Source of the DNA: an uncultured bacterium
GTDB lineage: Bacteria > Actinomycetota > Coriobacteriia > Coriobacteriales > Coriobacteriaceae
Assembly (NCBI GenBank): GCA_905216145.1
Contig: CAJMST010000006.1
Span: 29,274-93,273 of the forward strand
Direction: 5' to 3'
DNA length: 64,000 nt
The notes under the pieces are model-generated. The model ran no database searches and was not told where the DNA came from. It worked only from the letters and a program-made list of their open reading frames with translations. Shown here piece after piece: positions 18,373 through 28,173 of this stretch. Position 1 is the stretch's first letter, and each line of letters begins with the position of its first letter. Made by a program: the position numbers and the translations under genes.

Positions 18373-19254
18373 ATGCAAAACCTGCTAGAACTCAAGGGCG
18401 CGTCGCGCCGTGTTAGCGACCGCTTTTCGCTGCGCGATGTCAGCCTTAGCGTAGAGCCCGGCCAGATCGTTGGCTTTGTGGGCGCGAATGGCGCCGGCAA
18501 AACTACGACCATTCGCGCCGCGCTTGGACTTATAAAGCTCGATGCGGGCGAGGTGCGCCTGCTGGGACAGAAGTGTAGCGCGGGGGCATCGAACGAACTG
18601 CAGCGCAACGCCCGTTCTCGCATCGGCCTCGTGCTAGACGCCTGCCCCTTCCCTTCCACGCTCAAGGTTGCCGAGATCGAACGCGCCGTGGGGTCCGCCT
18701 ACCCCACCTGGAGTCACGAAACGTTCCGCGGCCTTATTGATCGATTCAGCTTGGAGCCCAAGGCAAAGGTCAAGGCCCTCTCCCGCGGCATGGGCATGAA
18801 ACTGCAGCTCGCCTGCGCGCTCAGCCATAAAGCCGAACTGCTCATTTTGGACGAAGCCACGGCCGGTCTCGACCCCATGGCACGTGAAGAGCTACTCGAC
18901 GAGCTGCTCTCCTTTGTCGCCGACGGGCAGCACGGCGTTTTGTTCTCGAGCCATATCACATCCGACCTTGAGCGCGCTGCCGATCGCGTTGTCTGCATCG
19001 ATAACGGGGCGATCGTCTTTGACCTGCCGCGCGAGGACATTACCGATCTCGCCGGCATTGCCCACTGCACCCAAGCTCAGGCCGCTGAGCTTTTGGCCTG
19101 CGTCGACGGCGCCCGTGCTGCCCGCCACACCTATAGCGTGGATGTGCTCGTGCCCAACCGACACGAAGCGCTCGAGGCCTTCCCCGAGATTCCATGCGAC
19201 CGCGCAACCATTGATGACTATCTGCGCCTTACGCTGAAAGGAGCCTCCAAATGA
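18373..19254 (+). CDS. ABC transporter ATP-binding protein
   Basis: 293-aa cytoplasmic ATPase. Walker A GANGAGKTT is at residues 37-45, the signature is LSRGMGMKLQLA and Walker B LLILDEATAGLD. The usual Q-loop position reads LVLDACPFPSTLKV. Start at ATG 18373 with AAAGG upstream; the open frame extends further 5' but that is the GntR region in another frame. The stop overlaps the permease start by 4 bp (ATGA), indicating translational coupling. The YtrA-ABC arrangement often responds to cell-envelope stress or antimicrobial peptides. Confidence 0.92.
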   Translation: MQNLLELKGASRRVSDRFSLRDVSLSVEPGQIVGFVGANGAGKTTTIRAALGLIKLDAGEVRLLGQKCSAGASNELQRNARSRIGLVLDACPFPSTLKVAEIERAVGSAYPTWSHETFRGLIDRFSLEPKAKVKALSRGMGMKLQLACALSHKAELLILDEATAGLDPMAREELLDELLSFVADGQHGVLFSSHITSDLERAADRVVCIDNGAIVFDLPREDITDLAGIAHCTQAQAAELLACVDGARAARHTYSVDVLVPNRHEALEAFPEIPCDRATIDDYLRLTLKGASK

Positions 19255-19949
19255 AACGTGCCTTTATGTCCGAATTCGCCATCATGCGCTCATTCATCCC
19301 GAGCATTGCGGGGGTCGGATTGTTCATCTTCGCCATTCTGACCATTGCAAACATGTCGGATGGCGATTCCGGCATGAGCGCCGGGGCCTGCGCCGTAAGC
19401 GCTATGTCGCCCATCATGGTGATGAACTCGTTGGCCGGCTACGACAATCAAAACGGTTGGGAGCGCTACCGGGCAACACTGCCCTTCACGCGCAAAGACA
19501 TCGTCTGCGCGCGCTATCTGTGCATCATTGTTTTCTCGGCCAGTATGGCATGCGCTGCTGCGCTTTTGAATATCATTGCCCTTCCGCTCTTCAACGGCAT
19601 GGGCATCTCCTCAACCGGACAGACCATCTTTGAGATCGTGAGCGCCTCGTTCGCATCGATGCTCATCTCACTTGTGCTGGTGTTCCTAACACAGCCGCTG
19701 TTCTTTCGATTTGGGCATATGGAGGCATTGCGCTTGTCCGTCGCTCTGTTCGCGCTGCTCGGTTGCTTCACCATGGCAATGTTGAGCTCCTCCAACTCCA
19801 TCACCAACTGGCTCATGTCATTTGCCGGGGCAAATCCCGATCATGCCGTTATCGGCTGCCTATGCGCCGGCATCGCCGTCTTGGACTTCGCGCTTTTCAC
19901 CCTCAGTGCCACCATCAGCACCAAGGTCTACCAAGCGCGCGACCTGTAG
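19251..19949 (+). CDS. ABC-2 type permease
   Basis: 232 aa with about six hydrophobic helices (for example SIAGVGLFIFAILTIANM, MVMNSLAGYDNQNGWERYRATLP, ALLNIIALPLF). The NGWERYRATLPFTRKDIVCARYL segment is typical of ABC2_membrane_5-like permeases that pair with YtrA-regulated ATPases. Overlaps the ATPase gene by 4 bp. It completes the GntR-ABC operon. Confidence 0.85.
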   Translation: MKRAFMSEFAIMRSFIPSIAGVGLFIFAILTIANMSDGDSGMSAGACAVSAMSPIMVMNSLAGYDNQNGWERYRATLPFTRKDIVCARYLCIIVFSASMACAAALLNIIALPLFNGMGISSTGQTIFEIVSASFASMLISLVLVFLTQPLFFRFGHMEALRLSVALFALLGCFTMAMLSSSNSITNWLMSFAGANPDHAVIGCLCAGIAVLDFALFTLSATISTKVYQARDL

Positions 19950-20017
19950 CCGCGCGCGGTATCATCGGACGTGCGTCATAGATCTGGCGCAGTCGTTCTT
20001 GGGGAGGCACCACACCC

Positions 20018-20893
20018 ATGTCATGGGTCGCTGCGGCACTAGCCTCGGCATTCTTTGCCGGCATCACATCCATTTTGTCTAAATGCGGCATCAAGCACAC
20101 CGATTCCGATGTCGCTACCGCTATCCGGACCTGCGTGGTGCTCGCTTTCGCTTGGGCAATGGCGGGGATTTCCGGTTCTATTGAAACCATTGACAGCATT
20201 CCCGCCAAAGCTTGGCTCTTTCTCGCCCTCTCGGGACTTGCCACCGGCGCATCGTGGATCTGTTACTTTAAGGCCCTCAGCGTCGGCGACGTTAACAAGG
20301 TCGTACCCGTCGATAAGATGAGCACCGTGCTCGCCGCGCTTATCGCCATTGTGCTTTTTGGCGAAACAAGCAACCTGGCAGTTAGGCTCGCGGGGACCGC
20401 CGTCATCACGCTCGGCACGTTTTTGATGATTGAGAAGAAACAGCCGGCCGGAACAAAGCAAAAACAAGACCGGGCCTGGCTCGTCTATGCGATCGGCGCC
20501 GCCGTGTTTGCGGCCTTGACCTCAGTCCTCGCCAAAATTGGCATCGAGGCAGTGGAGTCCAACCTGGCGACGGCCATCCGCACCTGTGTGGTACTCGTTA
20601 TGTCGTGGGCGATCGTCGCCGCCAAGGGCAAACTGGGACAGCTCACACATATCGACCGCAGCGAACTTGCATTCCTTGCGGCATCGGGTATTGCGACCGG
20701 TGCGTCATGGCTGCTCTACTACTACGCCATTGCTGCTGGTCAAGTAAGTGTTGTGGTCCAAATCGACAAGCTCTCGATTTTCGTATCGGTGCTGTTTGCA
20801 CGCCTGGCCTTTAACGAAAAGCTCTCGCGCCGCGGTATCGTCGGCCTCGTCCTCATCATTCTGGGCACCGCCACGCTGTCTATCTGGAAATAG
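20018..20893 (+). CDS. EamA-family (DMT) transporter
   Basis: 291 aa, ten helices in two EamA repeats that are strikingly similar to each other (SDVATAIRTCVVLAFAWAM and SNLATAIRTCVVLVMSWAI; GLATGASWICYFKAL and GIATGASWLLYYYAI). ATG 20018 with GGGAGG 9 bp upstream. Monocistronic. Substrate unknown. Confidence 0.88.
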   Translation: MSWVAAALASAFFAGITSILSKCGIKHTDSDVATAIRTCVVLAFAWAMAGISGSIETIDSIPAKAWLFLALSGLATGASWICYFKALSVGDVNKVVPVDKMSTVLAALIAIVLFGETSNLAVRLAGTAVITLGTFLMIEKKQPAGTKQKQDRAWLVYAIGAAVFAALTSVLAKIGIEAVESNLATAIRTCVVLVMSWAIVAAKGKLGQLTHIDRSELAFLAASGIATGASWLLYYYAIAAGQVSVVVQIDKLSIFVSVLFARLAFNEKLSRRGIVGLVLIILGTATLSIWK

Positions 20894-21042
20894 CGCCGAT
20901 GCCGAGTAAGGCCCAGGCCGCCCACAAACTTGTTACAAATGACATACCCCAGCGCGGGCACATCGTTCTACAATGAAGGCGTCACGGGTCTCGGCCCAAT
21001 TTCGATCATCCAAAGGGATGTCTTTTTGGTCATTGTTCTTTA

Positions 21043-21110
21043 GGGAACGGTTAATCGCATACCAATAGGAAAACGGCCATCTTGCGGCCGTGATTTGTTG
21101 CGCCGTTCCC
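21043..21110 (+). promoter_or_regulatory. structured leader upstream of methyltransferase gene
   Basis: Outer 8-bp stem GGGAACGG (21043-21050) / CCGTTCCC (21103-21110) encloses a 6-bp stem ACGGCC (21073-21078) / GGCCGT (21086-21091). Single-stranded segments (ATACCAATAGGAAA and GATTTGTTGCG) lie between. It ends 41 bp before the start codon. No known riboswitch class was recognised. The remainder of the 258-bp gap is featureless. Confidence 0.4.
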
Positions 21111-21151
21111 GCTCCATCATCTGCCAACATTGCACCTGATAGGAAAGAACA

Positions 21152-21889
21152 ATGCAGTCTTTGGAATCTCATTCCTTCCCAAAAGCCAACAGCTTCGACA
21201 CGACGCTCGTGCGCTCTAAGATCATGGGGCCCAACCCCCTCAAGCTCTGTGAAGAGTTGCTTCGCGATGCAGATATCCCCCGCGGAGCCAGCGTCTGTGA
21301 CCTTGGATCGGGCACCGGCATTACCAGTGCCCTGCTCGCCCGCGAGTACGGGTTTAACACCTACGCCGTCGATCTGTGGAGTGACCCCGTCGAGAACCGA
21401 GCGTTCTTCGATTCGCTTGGCATCTCGCCTGAAACAATTCATCCCGTACAAGCCGATGCTTCGCAGGGTCTACTATTTGAGCATGCCTTTTTCGATGCGG
21501 TCGTGAGCGTCGACTCATACAACTACTTTGGCCGCGACCCTCGGTATCTGGGCGAGCGGCTGCTCCCCTACGTTAAGCAGGGTGGCATGCTTTATCTGAG
21601 CATCCCAGGCATGGTCCACGATTGCCACGATAACCTCCCCGATTGTCTGCTCAAATCATGGACGCCCGAGCAGCTCGACTACATGCACGACATAGCCTGG
21701 TGGCATGCCATGATCGAGCCCACCCCTGGCGTCGAGATCGTTTCGATGCGCCCCATGCTCTGCACGGCAGAAGCCTGGTCTGATTGGCTTGTCTGCGACA
21801 ACGAGTACGCAGCAGGCGACCGCGCCGCAGTTGACGCAGGCGCGCTCGATTACCTCAACACCATCGCAATCGAGCTGAGAAAGCTCTAA
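21152..21889 (+). CDS. SAM-dependent class I methyltransferase
   Basis: 245 aa. SAM motif I is VCDLGSGTGITSALLA (about residues 48-63), motif II YAVDLWSDP, and a later DAVVSVDSYNYFG resembles motif IV of small-molecule methyltransferases. The N-terminal LVRSKIMGPNPLKLCEELL is like the ubiE/cyclopropane-type group. AGGAAAG precedes the ATG. Substrate unknown. A structured leader and a good terminator bound the gene. Confidence 0.85.
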   Translation: MQSLESHSFPKANSFDTTLVRSKIMGPNPLKLCEELLRDADIPRGASVCDLGSGTGITSALLAREYGFNTYAVDLWSDPVENRAFFDSLGISPETIHPVQADASQGLLFEHAFFDAVVSVDSYNYFGRDPRYLGERLLPYVKQGGMLYLSIPGMVHDCHDNLPDCLLKSWTPEQLDYMHDIAWWHAMIEPTPGVEIVSMRPMLCTAEAWSDWLVCDNEYAAGDRAAVDAGALDYLNTIAIELRKL

Positions 21890-21896
21890 ACAGCAG

Positions 21897-21936
21897 CCGC
21901 CCGAGGTCGTTTAAATACGATCTCGGGCGGTTTGTT
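21897..21936 (+). terminator. rho-independent terminator
   Basis: CCGCCCGAGGTCGT / ACGATCTCGGGCGG stem (one G-U type pair) with a 6-nt loop, followed by TTTGTT. Ends the methyltransferase gene. Confidence 0.9.
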
Positions 21937-21967
21937 AATCGAATGGTAAGCGAGTCGAAATAGACTA

Positions 21968-23269
21968 TTACTTCCGCAGCGGTTTGGGCAGCGGAATGCC
22001 CGCAGCGATAACGGCGGCGATGATCATGCAGACGATGCCCTTGAGCGGGAAGCACATGAGCAGCAGGCCCACGACCATAACGGGCTGGCGCATAACGGCA
22101 CCCATCGTCGAAGCCGTGCACACGGCGACGCAAAAGACCGGATCGGCGCCGGTGAGGATGGCAAGGCCGTAGCCCAGGCTCACACCCGAGAAGATAACAG
22201 GGAAGAAGTGGCCGCCGCGCCAGCCCAGGTTGATGAGGGCAGGCGTCAGCATGGCTTTAACGAGGCCCGTCGTGATGAGCACGCCGGCGGGGATCGTCAG
22301 ATAGGTTTCCATGAGCACGTCGGCCTGCGTCTCGCCGGCAAACATGGTGTAGGGCAGGACCGTGCCGCAGATGGCGAGTGCCAGACCGGCCAGCATGGCC
22401 TTGACGACGGGGCGGCCCCCTATGGCGTGGGCCAGCGCCTCGCTCGTGTGTTCGGAGACAAAGTAGAGCCAGCCGCAGACGGTGCCAATAAGCGCCAGGG
22501 GGATGAGCCAGGCAATTTCCAAGTTGCCCACCTCGGCAGCCTCAAACCTCGGCATGCCCATGCCGCCGCCCATAAGCTGGCCGAGCAACAGGTAGGTGCC
22601 CAGGCCGCCGGCAATCGCGATGCCATAAACCACGGTCTTTTGCGCTTTGGGCAGCTTGATGGTGATCTCGTCGGCATCGGACTCGCCATCGCCGGCGTCT
22701 TGGCCGTCGGCACTGCCGGCAAGCGGCGCCACAAAGCCAAAGACGGGCGCAGTGAAAAGTGCCGTCAAGGCAGCCTGGGTGCCCAGCAGCGTAAGCTCCC
22801 TAAACTCGGCACCAAAGCGACGCATGCGGTCGCCGACCCAGCTGCATAGACCCGCGATAACGCCGGTCAGGCCGGCCTCGGGACCAATGCTTCCGCCAAA
22901 CAGCAGCGGCAGCAGCGCCGCGACCGACAGCTTGCCCAGGTTGTCATACGGATAGCGACCGTCCTGCTTTACCTTGGCCATCACCTGGTTGAGGTCGTCG
23001 GTCTTGGTACCCGTTACCTTTTCGTACAGGCCGATCACTAGACCACCAAGCAAGCAGACGAAAAACGGATACGGCAAAAAACCGAACGGGCCACTGGCGA
23101 GCTCGGGCGAAGCGACGCCCAGCATATGCGGAATCTCGGTCCACAGATAGTCGATGCCGTGCTCCATCGCAAAAAAGAACAGCCAGACCGCGGCACCTGC
23201 AAACGCACCGGTCACGGCGACGCTGACCAAGAACAGCGCACGGTTTGTAGGCTTGGCAAGTTTATCCAT
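21968..23269 (-). CDS. ClC-family chloride channel/antiporter
   Basis: 433-aa membrane protein with 10-12 helices. ClC signatures are GGSIGPEAGLTGVIAGL (GxxGPE selectivity motif) and GWRGGHFFPVIFSG (Gx-GxFxP motif). The central insert SADGQDAGDGESDADEITIK is an acidic cytoplasmic loop. ATG with GGGAGG 6 bp upstream. No fluoride riboswitch pattern was seen in the 124-bp leader. It may be a channel or a H+ exchanger; Glu in the gating position (GPEAG) favours exchange. Confidence 0.9.
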   Translation of the reverse strand: MDKLAKPTNRALFLVSVAVTGAFAGAAVWLFFFAMEHGIDYLWTEIPHMLGVASPELASGPFGFLPYPFFVCLLGGLVIGLYEKVTGTKTDDLNQVMAKVKQDGRYPYDNLGKLSVAALLPLLFGGSIGPEAGLTGVIAGLCSWVGDRMRRFGAEFRELTLLGTQAALTALFTAPVFGFVAPLAGSADGQDAGDGESDADEITIKLPKAQKTVVYGIAIAGGLGTYLLLGQLMGGGMGMPRFEAAEVGNLEIAWLIPLALIGTVCGWLYFVSEHTSEALAHAIGGRPVVKAMLAGLALAICGTVLPYTMFAGETQADVLMETYLTIPAGVLITTGLVKAMLTPALINLGWRGGHFFPVIFSGVSLGYGLAILTGADPVFCVAVCTASTMGAVMRQPVMVVGLLLMCFPLKGIVCMIIAAVIAAGIPLPKPLRK

Positions 23270-23393
23270 CGGGTCCTCCCGTGGTCTTAATTGACATAGA
23301 TAAGTTTTATTTTAGAACGGTCCCGGCGCAGATGAGCAAGCCATCCACGCCGCAAACGTCACCATTGGGCATGACGCAAGTCCCATCCAAAGC

Positions 23394-23927
23394 TCAGCCG
23401 TTGATGATCGAGGCAATCTCACTCAGCCTATCGGCAAAATAGATGCCTTGCTGGCGACGCGGGCTCGACAAGCCCTTATCGATCATGCGGCAGAGCAGTG
23501 CCTTAAGGTCGTTGTAGTAGCCATCCAAGTTGTACAGAATGCACGGTGCGTTGAGGTGCCCCAGCGATACGGCGGACATGATCTCGGAGATCTCCTCGAG
23601 CGTGCCCGTGCCGCCCGGAAAAGCGATAAACGCGTCGCCGAGTTCAATCATCTTGGCTTTGCGCTCCGCCATATCGCTCGTCACGATCAGGTCGTCGATA
23701 CCATCGTGCTGAAACTCGGCCTCGATAAAAAAGCTTGGCTCCACGCCCGTCACGTGCCCACCGGCGGCAAGCACGCTATCGGCGAGCGCACCCATCAGGC
23801 CCGACTTGGATCCGCCGTACACCAGCGCATGCCCACTGGCGCCAATCCATGCGCCAAGCTCTTGCACTGCCGGCAGAAACACCGGGTCGTTGCCGGCGCT
23901 GGCGCCCAGATATACGGTGATGTTCAA
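23394..23927 (-). CDS. LOG-family protein (nucleotide 5'-monophosphate phosphoribohydrolase)
   Basis: 177 aa. The LOG motifs YGGSKSGLMGALAD (residues 37-50) and PGGTGTLEEI (near 104) are complete, with catalytic Arg/Glu expected in the second. Such enzymes release bases from AMP-type nucleotides; in bacteria the physiological substrate is often unclear. The start is a TTG with GGGAG 8 bp upstream, since the MNITVYLGAS N-terminus is typical. It lies just downstream of the K+ channel on the same strand, 36 bp away. Confidence 0.9.
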   Translation of the reverse strand: MNITVYLGASAGNDPVFLPAVQELGAWIGASGHALVYGGSKSGLMGALADSVLAAGGHVTGVEPSFFIEAEFQHDGIDDLIVTSDMAERKAKMIELGDAFIAFPGGTGTLEEISEIMSAVSLGHLNAPCILYNLDGYYNDLKALLCRMIDKGLSSPRRQQGIYFADRLSEIASIING

Positions 23928-23963
23928 TTTCAGTCTCCCTTGCCGCCGAGCGCGGCGTTCGTT

Positions 23964-24389
23964 TTAGCGCTGACGTCGACGATACTCGCGCACGCGACGC
24001 GATAGATCGGCGAGCTCGTCGCGATCGAGTTCTTCCAGATGCTCCAGGTCGTCCATAAAGCGCGCCATAGTGTCCTTTTGACGCATCTTGATGAGCATGT
24101 TGCAGTAGTTCACCGCCACGCCCGTGAGCATGGCGATGTAGAAGATGCTGATGACGCTCAGGATGACCGTGATGGCGCGGGCAACCGGCGTTTCTGCCGG
24201 AATATCGCCAAAACCGATGGTGGACACGGTCTCGAAGCTAAACCAGAGTCCATCGCCAAAGGTAAGGGTTGTAGGCTCGGACAGCCAGACAGCCGTTGAG
24301 CACAGCAGGTAAAAGATAAGAAACAGGCCCGTGATGCGCGCAAAGCCAGCCTGGCGCAACACGTCGGCCAGCGTCCTCAGTCTTTTCAT
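23964..24389 (-). CDS. two-helix potassium channel
   Basis: 141 aa. TM1 is ITGLFLIFYLLCSTAVWL, the pore filter is TVSTIGFGD (TIGFGD at 57-62) and TM2 AITVILSVISIFYIAMLTGVAV, followed by a charged C-terminal helix (MDDLEHLEELDRDELADLSRRV). This is the minimal KcsA-like architecture. Start at MKRLRT (24389) with AAGGGG upstream; the longer open frame just translates a palindromic repeat. Probably co-transcribed with LOG. Confidence 0.88.
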   Translation of the reverse strand: MKRLRTLADVLRQAGFARITGLFLIFYLLCSTAVWLSEPTTLTFGDGLWFSFETVSTIGFGDIPAETPVARAITVILSVISIFYIAMLTGVAVNYCNMLIKMRQKDTMARFMDDLEHLEELDRDELADLSRRVREYRRRQR

Positions 24390-24443
24390 CGCAGCCCCTT
24401 TTCCCAGACGTCCAATCACGTTCGCTCGGTATTGTCGCACAAA

Positions 24444-24501
24444 CCGGCAGTTAGGGACGTTCCTCTTGTGCCGGCAGAAAGGTACTGTCCCCAACTGCCG
24501 G
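24444..24501. repeat. composite repeat, CAGTTAGGGACG / CCCAACTGCCG family, copy 2
   Basis: CCGGCAGTTAGGGACGTTCC, a CCGGCAGAAAGG middle and GTCCCCAACTGCCGG end. It forms a long imperfect stem. Upstream of the K+ channel gene. Confidence 0.88.
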
Positions 24502-24590
24502 GTGCCCAATGACTACCTGAACGAGTATCTTGATATAGACATACCGCCCACCGTCATGCCCGCAGCAGGCAAATAGAAAGTGAGTCCACA

Positions 24591-25070
24591 ATGTTTAGAC
24601 CTCTTCGCAGGAAAAAGCGCGCCATCACCGATGAGCAGGCGCGAGAGCTGCTCGCCGATTGCAAGCGCGGCGTTTTTTCCGTCAACGGCGACGATGGCTA
24701 CCCCTACGCTATTCCCGTTAACTATTTCTTTGATCCCGAACACGACAAAATTTATTTCCATGGAGCCAAGGCCGGCCACAAGGTCGATTCACTCAGACGT
24801 GATGACAAAGTCTGCTTTACCGTTTACGGCAACGAACGGTACATGGAAGATGACTGGGCTCCCTACGTCATGAGCACCGTGGTCTTTGGCCGTTGTCACC
24901 TGGTTGATGAGACTCCCGCGTTTGTCGAGGACAAAGTCCGCCAGCTCGCGCTTAAGTACTACCCTTCTGCCGAAGAGGTCGAGGAGGAAATTGCCAAAAG
25001 CATCAAGGGTGTCCAACTCTACGAGATTTCAATTGAACACCTTTGCGGCAAGCAGATTCACGAAAAGTAA
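24591..25070 (+). CDS. pyridoxamine 5'-phosphate oxidase-like (NimA-type) flavoprotein
   Basis: 159 aa with the split-barrel FMN-binding fold: ITDEQARELLADCKRGVFSVNGDDGYPYAIPVNYFFD, IYFHGAKAGHKVDSLRRDDKVCFTVYG and YVMSTVVFGRCHLV. This is the arrangement of NimA-like proteins (some reduce nitroimidazoles). Cofactor and activity unproven. AGTGAG is upstream of the ATG. A composite repeat starts directly after the stop codon. Confidence 0.85.
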   Translation: MFRPLRRKKRAITDEQARELLADCKRGVFSVNGDDGYPYAIPVNYFFDPEHDKIYFHGAKAGHKVDSLRRDDKVCFTVYGNERYMEDDWAPYVMSTVVFGRCHLVDETPAFVEDKVRQLALKYYPSAEEVEEEIAKSIKGVQLYEISIEHLCGKQIHEK

Positions 25071-25180
25071 CTAGTCGTTGGGAACGTTCTTGCAACCGGC
25101 AGTTAGGGACGTTCCTCTTGTGCCGGCAGAAAGGGGCTGTCCCCAACTGCCGGCAGAAAGAGAACGTCCCCAACTGCCGG
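25071..25180. repeat. composite repeat, CAGTTAGGGACG family, copy 3 (double)
   Basis: CTAGTCGTTGGGAACGTTC directly follows the TAA of the flavoprotein gene; then CCGGCAGTTAGGGACGTTCC and two CCCCAACTGCCGG right ends. It looks like one and a half units joined. Confidence 0.88.
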
Positions 25181-25241
25181 GCATTAGGCAGGCTGAGCTG
25201 GTATCCTTATGCGGTACTGCCTCGATTCGATAGGATTGCAT

Positions 25242-28043
25242 GTGAAACCTTCCGCCGTCCTTCGCTTAGCTCTATATCGCACCCTAGCCGTCGCGCTTGC
25301 CGCACTCGCCATACTGAGCACCGTCATCCCCGCCCCGGCCTTTGCCGCCGACTCCGACCAGCAAGTCAAGACGGTCCGCGTCGGCTGGCTCGTAACCAGC
25401 CAGGGTTACCAGGAAGGCACACCCGGGGAGCGCCTCTCGGGTTGGGGCTATGACTACCTGCAAACCCTCTCGTATTACACCAAAGGATGGAAATACGAAT
25501 ACGTCAGCGGCACCTTTACCGAGCTCATGGACATGCTCGAGGCCGGCGAGATCGACCTGATGCCCAACATCTCATACTCTGCAGAGCGCGCACAGAAGCT
25601 GCTCTATTCTTCAAACCCCGAAGGCACCGAGCGCTACTACATCTACGCCAAGCCTGATCGCGACGACCTCTCTAAGGGCGACCCCGAGGCACTCGAAGGT
25701 CTCACCATTGGTTGCAACCCCGGCGTCATGCAAACCACTGTTGGCAAGCAATGGCTCGCCAACGAAGGCATCACCTGCACGTTTAAAGAAATCGATGGCG
25801 GCAGCGCCCTTTTTGACGCACTCGCAAACGACGAAGTCGACGCCATCATCATGAACGACACCATTTCGTCCCCCGACGCCTCGCCCATGTTTTGCGTTGG
25901 CTCCAGCGACTACTACTTTGCCGTCCCCAAAAGCCGGCCCGATCTGATGAATGACATCAACGCCGCCATGACGGCAATCAACCGCGTCAATCCTCGCTAT
26001 AACGATGAGGTCAAGTCGAATTACTCCACCCAAAACAGTGGATCATCATCGCTCGCCAGCTCTGAGACCGCTTGGCTCAAGGCACACGGCAACAGCATTA
26101 CGGTCGGGTATCTTACAGACCTGCTCCCCTACTGCGCCCAAAACGCTGACGGCGAGATGGAGGGCTCGCTTGCCTCACTCCTCACAACACTTCGCGACAA
26201 ATTTGGAATTAAGGTCAAGACGACCGTCTTTACCGACCATAAAAAAATGTCAGAGGCCCTCTCGAAGGGAAAGATCGATGTCGCTCTGCCAATCTATCGC
26301 GACTATTATCTCGCCGAGCAATGCGGTTTCATTCAATCCAACTCGCTCGGAACGGTCCCGCTTGTTGCCCTCCATGTCGGTGGCGATCTAAACGAAAACC
26401 TTAAGAAAATCGCCTGCACAACGTCATCGTTCGTTAGCTACCGCGAGCTACAGACCTTGTACCCCTCTTCGACCATAACTAGCTACCCCTCCAAGGAAGC
26501 AGTGATCGATGCCCTTAACAAAGGTGAAGCAACGTGCGCCATCGTACCCAGCTCGCGCCTTGAAACCGTTCGCGACCTCTACGATATCGATGAGCTCAAG
26601 ACGTCGGAACTCCCGTACACCGCCGAGCTCTCGTGTTGGATGCGCCGCGGTAACCCCGAACTATTGGGGATTATCAACAAGGGTATTATCAATGCCGGCG
26701 AATCGCTCTCCGTCAGCAGCTACTCCTCGTCATACTCAACCCAAGAGTCCGACATGTTCCGTTTTATCTACCGCAACCGCAGCGCAATCGCCACCGTTAT
26801 CATCGGCATGCTTCTTACCTTCATTGCCATCCTTATCTGGGCACTGAAGCGCGCGCAAACCGAAGAAAACAAAGCACTCGCCGCCAACGCCGCCAAAACA
26901 GCGTTCCTTACGCGCATGAGCCACGATATCCGCACGCCGCTTAATGGCATCTTGGGCCTCATCGAAATCGAGGAATTAAAGGAGGGCGACATGCAGGTCG
27001 CGCGCGAAAGCCGCGCCAAGGCACGCGTTGCCGCCAATCACCTGCTTTCGCTCATCAACGATCTTCTCGAGATGGGCAGGATCGAAGAGCAGAAAGTAAC
27101 GCTCGAACATGAGTCGTTCAATCTAAAAGAGCTGTGTGACGACGCGCTGATCCTGTGCAAGCTCCGCGCAACGGATCGCGGCATCACCATGCTGGACACC
27201 AGCGACCCCTACATCGTCAACCAATACTTAATTGGCAGCCCCACCCACATCCGGCGGATTATTATCAATCTGCTGGACAACAGCATCAAATACAACAAGC
27301 ATGGCGGTGCCGTCACATTCTGGTCCACCGTCAAGCCGATTAACGATGAGCACGCGCTCTTTTGTTTTAGCATCTCGGATACCGGCATTGGCATGACGCC
27401 TGAGTTTTTAGCGCACATCTACGAGCCGTTTGCCCAGGAGGGCAACGATGCCCGTAGCAAGTTCCAAGGGACGGGCGTCGGCATGGCAATCGTTAAATCG
27501 CTCATCGACATGATGGGTGGCACCATCGAAATCTCGAGCGAACTCGGTGTGGGCAGTACGTTCGATGTTGAAATCCCGCTCGATATCGACAAGAACCCTC
27601 AAGCGAGGGAATGCGTAAGCGAACTGGCAGATAGCTGCTCGCTTACCGATATGAATGTCCTTCTGGCCGAAGATAACGAACTCAACGCCGAGATTGCCCA
27701 AGCACTGCTCGAAACCGAAGGAGTTATCGTGACACGCGCCGCCGACGGCAGCGAAGCGGTCAAGCTTTATGTTGGGCGACCCGCCGGCAGCTTTGACGCC
27801 ATTCTGATGGACGTTATGATGCCGGGCATGGACGGCTACGAAGCGACCCGCGCAATCCGCCTGAGCGACAAGTCCGACGCCGCCGACATCCCCATCATCG
27901 CACTCACCGCCAATGCCTTTTCCGAGGACGTGCAGGCGGCCCACGATGCCGGCATGAACGCGCACTTGCCCAAGCCGCTCGACTTTGACAAGCTCAAAAG
28001 CATGCTCGCCCGCATCAGGCAGCACGGTGCCGCCTCGCTATAG
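25242..28043 (+). CDS. hybrid sensor histidine kinase with two periplasmic SBP-3 domains
   Basis: About 933 aa. A signal segment ends at VIPAPAFA. Two extracellular solute-binding (SBP_bac_3, BvgS/Venus flytrap-like) domains follow: about 40-270 ([13 protein letters not shown] ...) and 280-500 ([20 protein letters not shown] ...). One TM helix is at about 514-534, then HisKA with His561 ([11 protein letters not shown]), HATPase ([25 protein letters not shown]) and a receiver with Asp857 ([11 protein letters not shown]). GTG 25242 has AGGA upstream and gives a cleaner signal peptide than ATG 25209, which lacks a site. Domain order resembles BvgS/EvgS. No partner response regulator is adjacent. 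Confidence 0.88.
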   Translation: MKPSAVLRLALYRTLAVALAALAILSTVIPAPAFAADSDQQVKTVRVGWLVTSQGYQEGTPGERLSGWGYDYLQTLSYYTKGWKYEYVSGTFTELMDMLEAGEIDLMPNISYSAERAQKLLYSSNPEGTERYYIYAKPDRDDLSKGDPEALEGLTIGCNPGVMQTTVGKQWLANEGITCTFKEIDGGSALFDALANDEVDAIIMNDTISSPDASPMFCVGSSDYYFAVPKSRPDLMNDINAAMTAINRVNPRYNDEVKSNYSTQNSGSSSLASSETAWLKAHGNSITVGYLTDLLPYCAQNADGEMEGSLASLLTTLRDKFGIKVKTTVFTDHKKMSEALSKGKIDVALPIYRDYYLAEQCGFIQSNSLGTVPLVALHVGGDLNENLKKIACTTSSFVSYRELQTLYPSSTITSYPSKEAVIDALNKGEATCAIVPSSRLETVRDLYDIDELKTSELPYTAELSCWMRRGNPELLGIINKGIINAGESLSVSSYSSSYSTQESDMFRFIYRNRSAIATVIIGMLLTFIAILIWALKRAQTEENKALAANAAKTAFLTRMSHDIRTPLNGILGLIEIEELKEGDMQVARESRAKARVAANHLLSLINDLLEMGRIEEQKVTLEHESFNLKELCDDALILCKLRATDRGITMLDTSDPYIVNQYLIGSPTHIRRIIINLLDNSIKYNKHGGAVTFWSTVKPINDEHALFCFSISDTGIGMTPEFLAHIYEPFAQEGNDARSKFQGTGVGMAIVKSLIDMMGGTIEISSELGVGSTFDVEIPLDIDKNPQARECVSELADSCSLTDMNVLLAEDNELNAEIAQALLETEGVIVTRAADGSEAVKLYVGRPAGSFDAILMDVMMPGMDGYEATRAIRLSDKSDAADIPIIALTANAFSEDVQAAHDAGMNAHLPKPLDFDKLKSMLARIRQHGAASL

Positions 28044-28121
28044 CGTTCCGCAACGCCCGCGCTGAAACTCTTCGCTCATGCCGATGCCGTTGTCGCTATC
28101 CGTTTACCGTCGCCTTGCCAT

Positions 28122-28158
28122 ACGGGGCCTTCCAGCAAATCCAGCCAGAAGGCCCCGT
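28122..28158. terminator. convergent hairpin
   Basis: ACGGGGCCTTC (28122-28132) pairs perfectly with GAAGGCCCCGT (28148-28158), between the convergent kinase and lyase genes. Confidence 0.7.
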
Positions 28159-28173
28159 TCGCGAGGTCGTTAG

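Noticed and set aside
21968..23393. Fluoride riboswitch ahead of the ClC gene
   Set aside because: No match to the fluoride aptamer consensus in the 124-bp leader.
24390..24509. N-terminal extension of the K+ channel
   Set aside because: The extra 40 residues translate the palindromic repeat at 24444-24501; ATG 24389 has a ribosome site.
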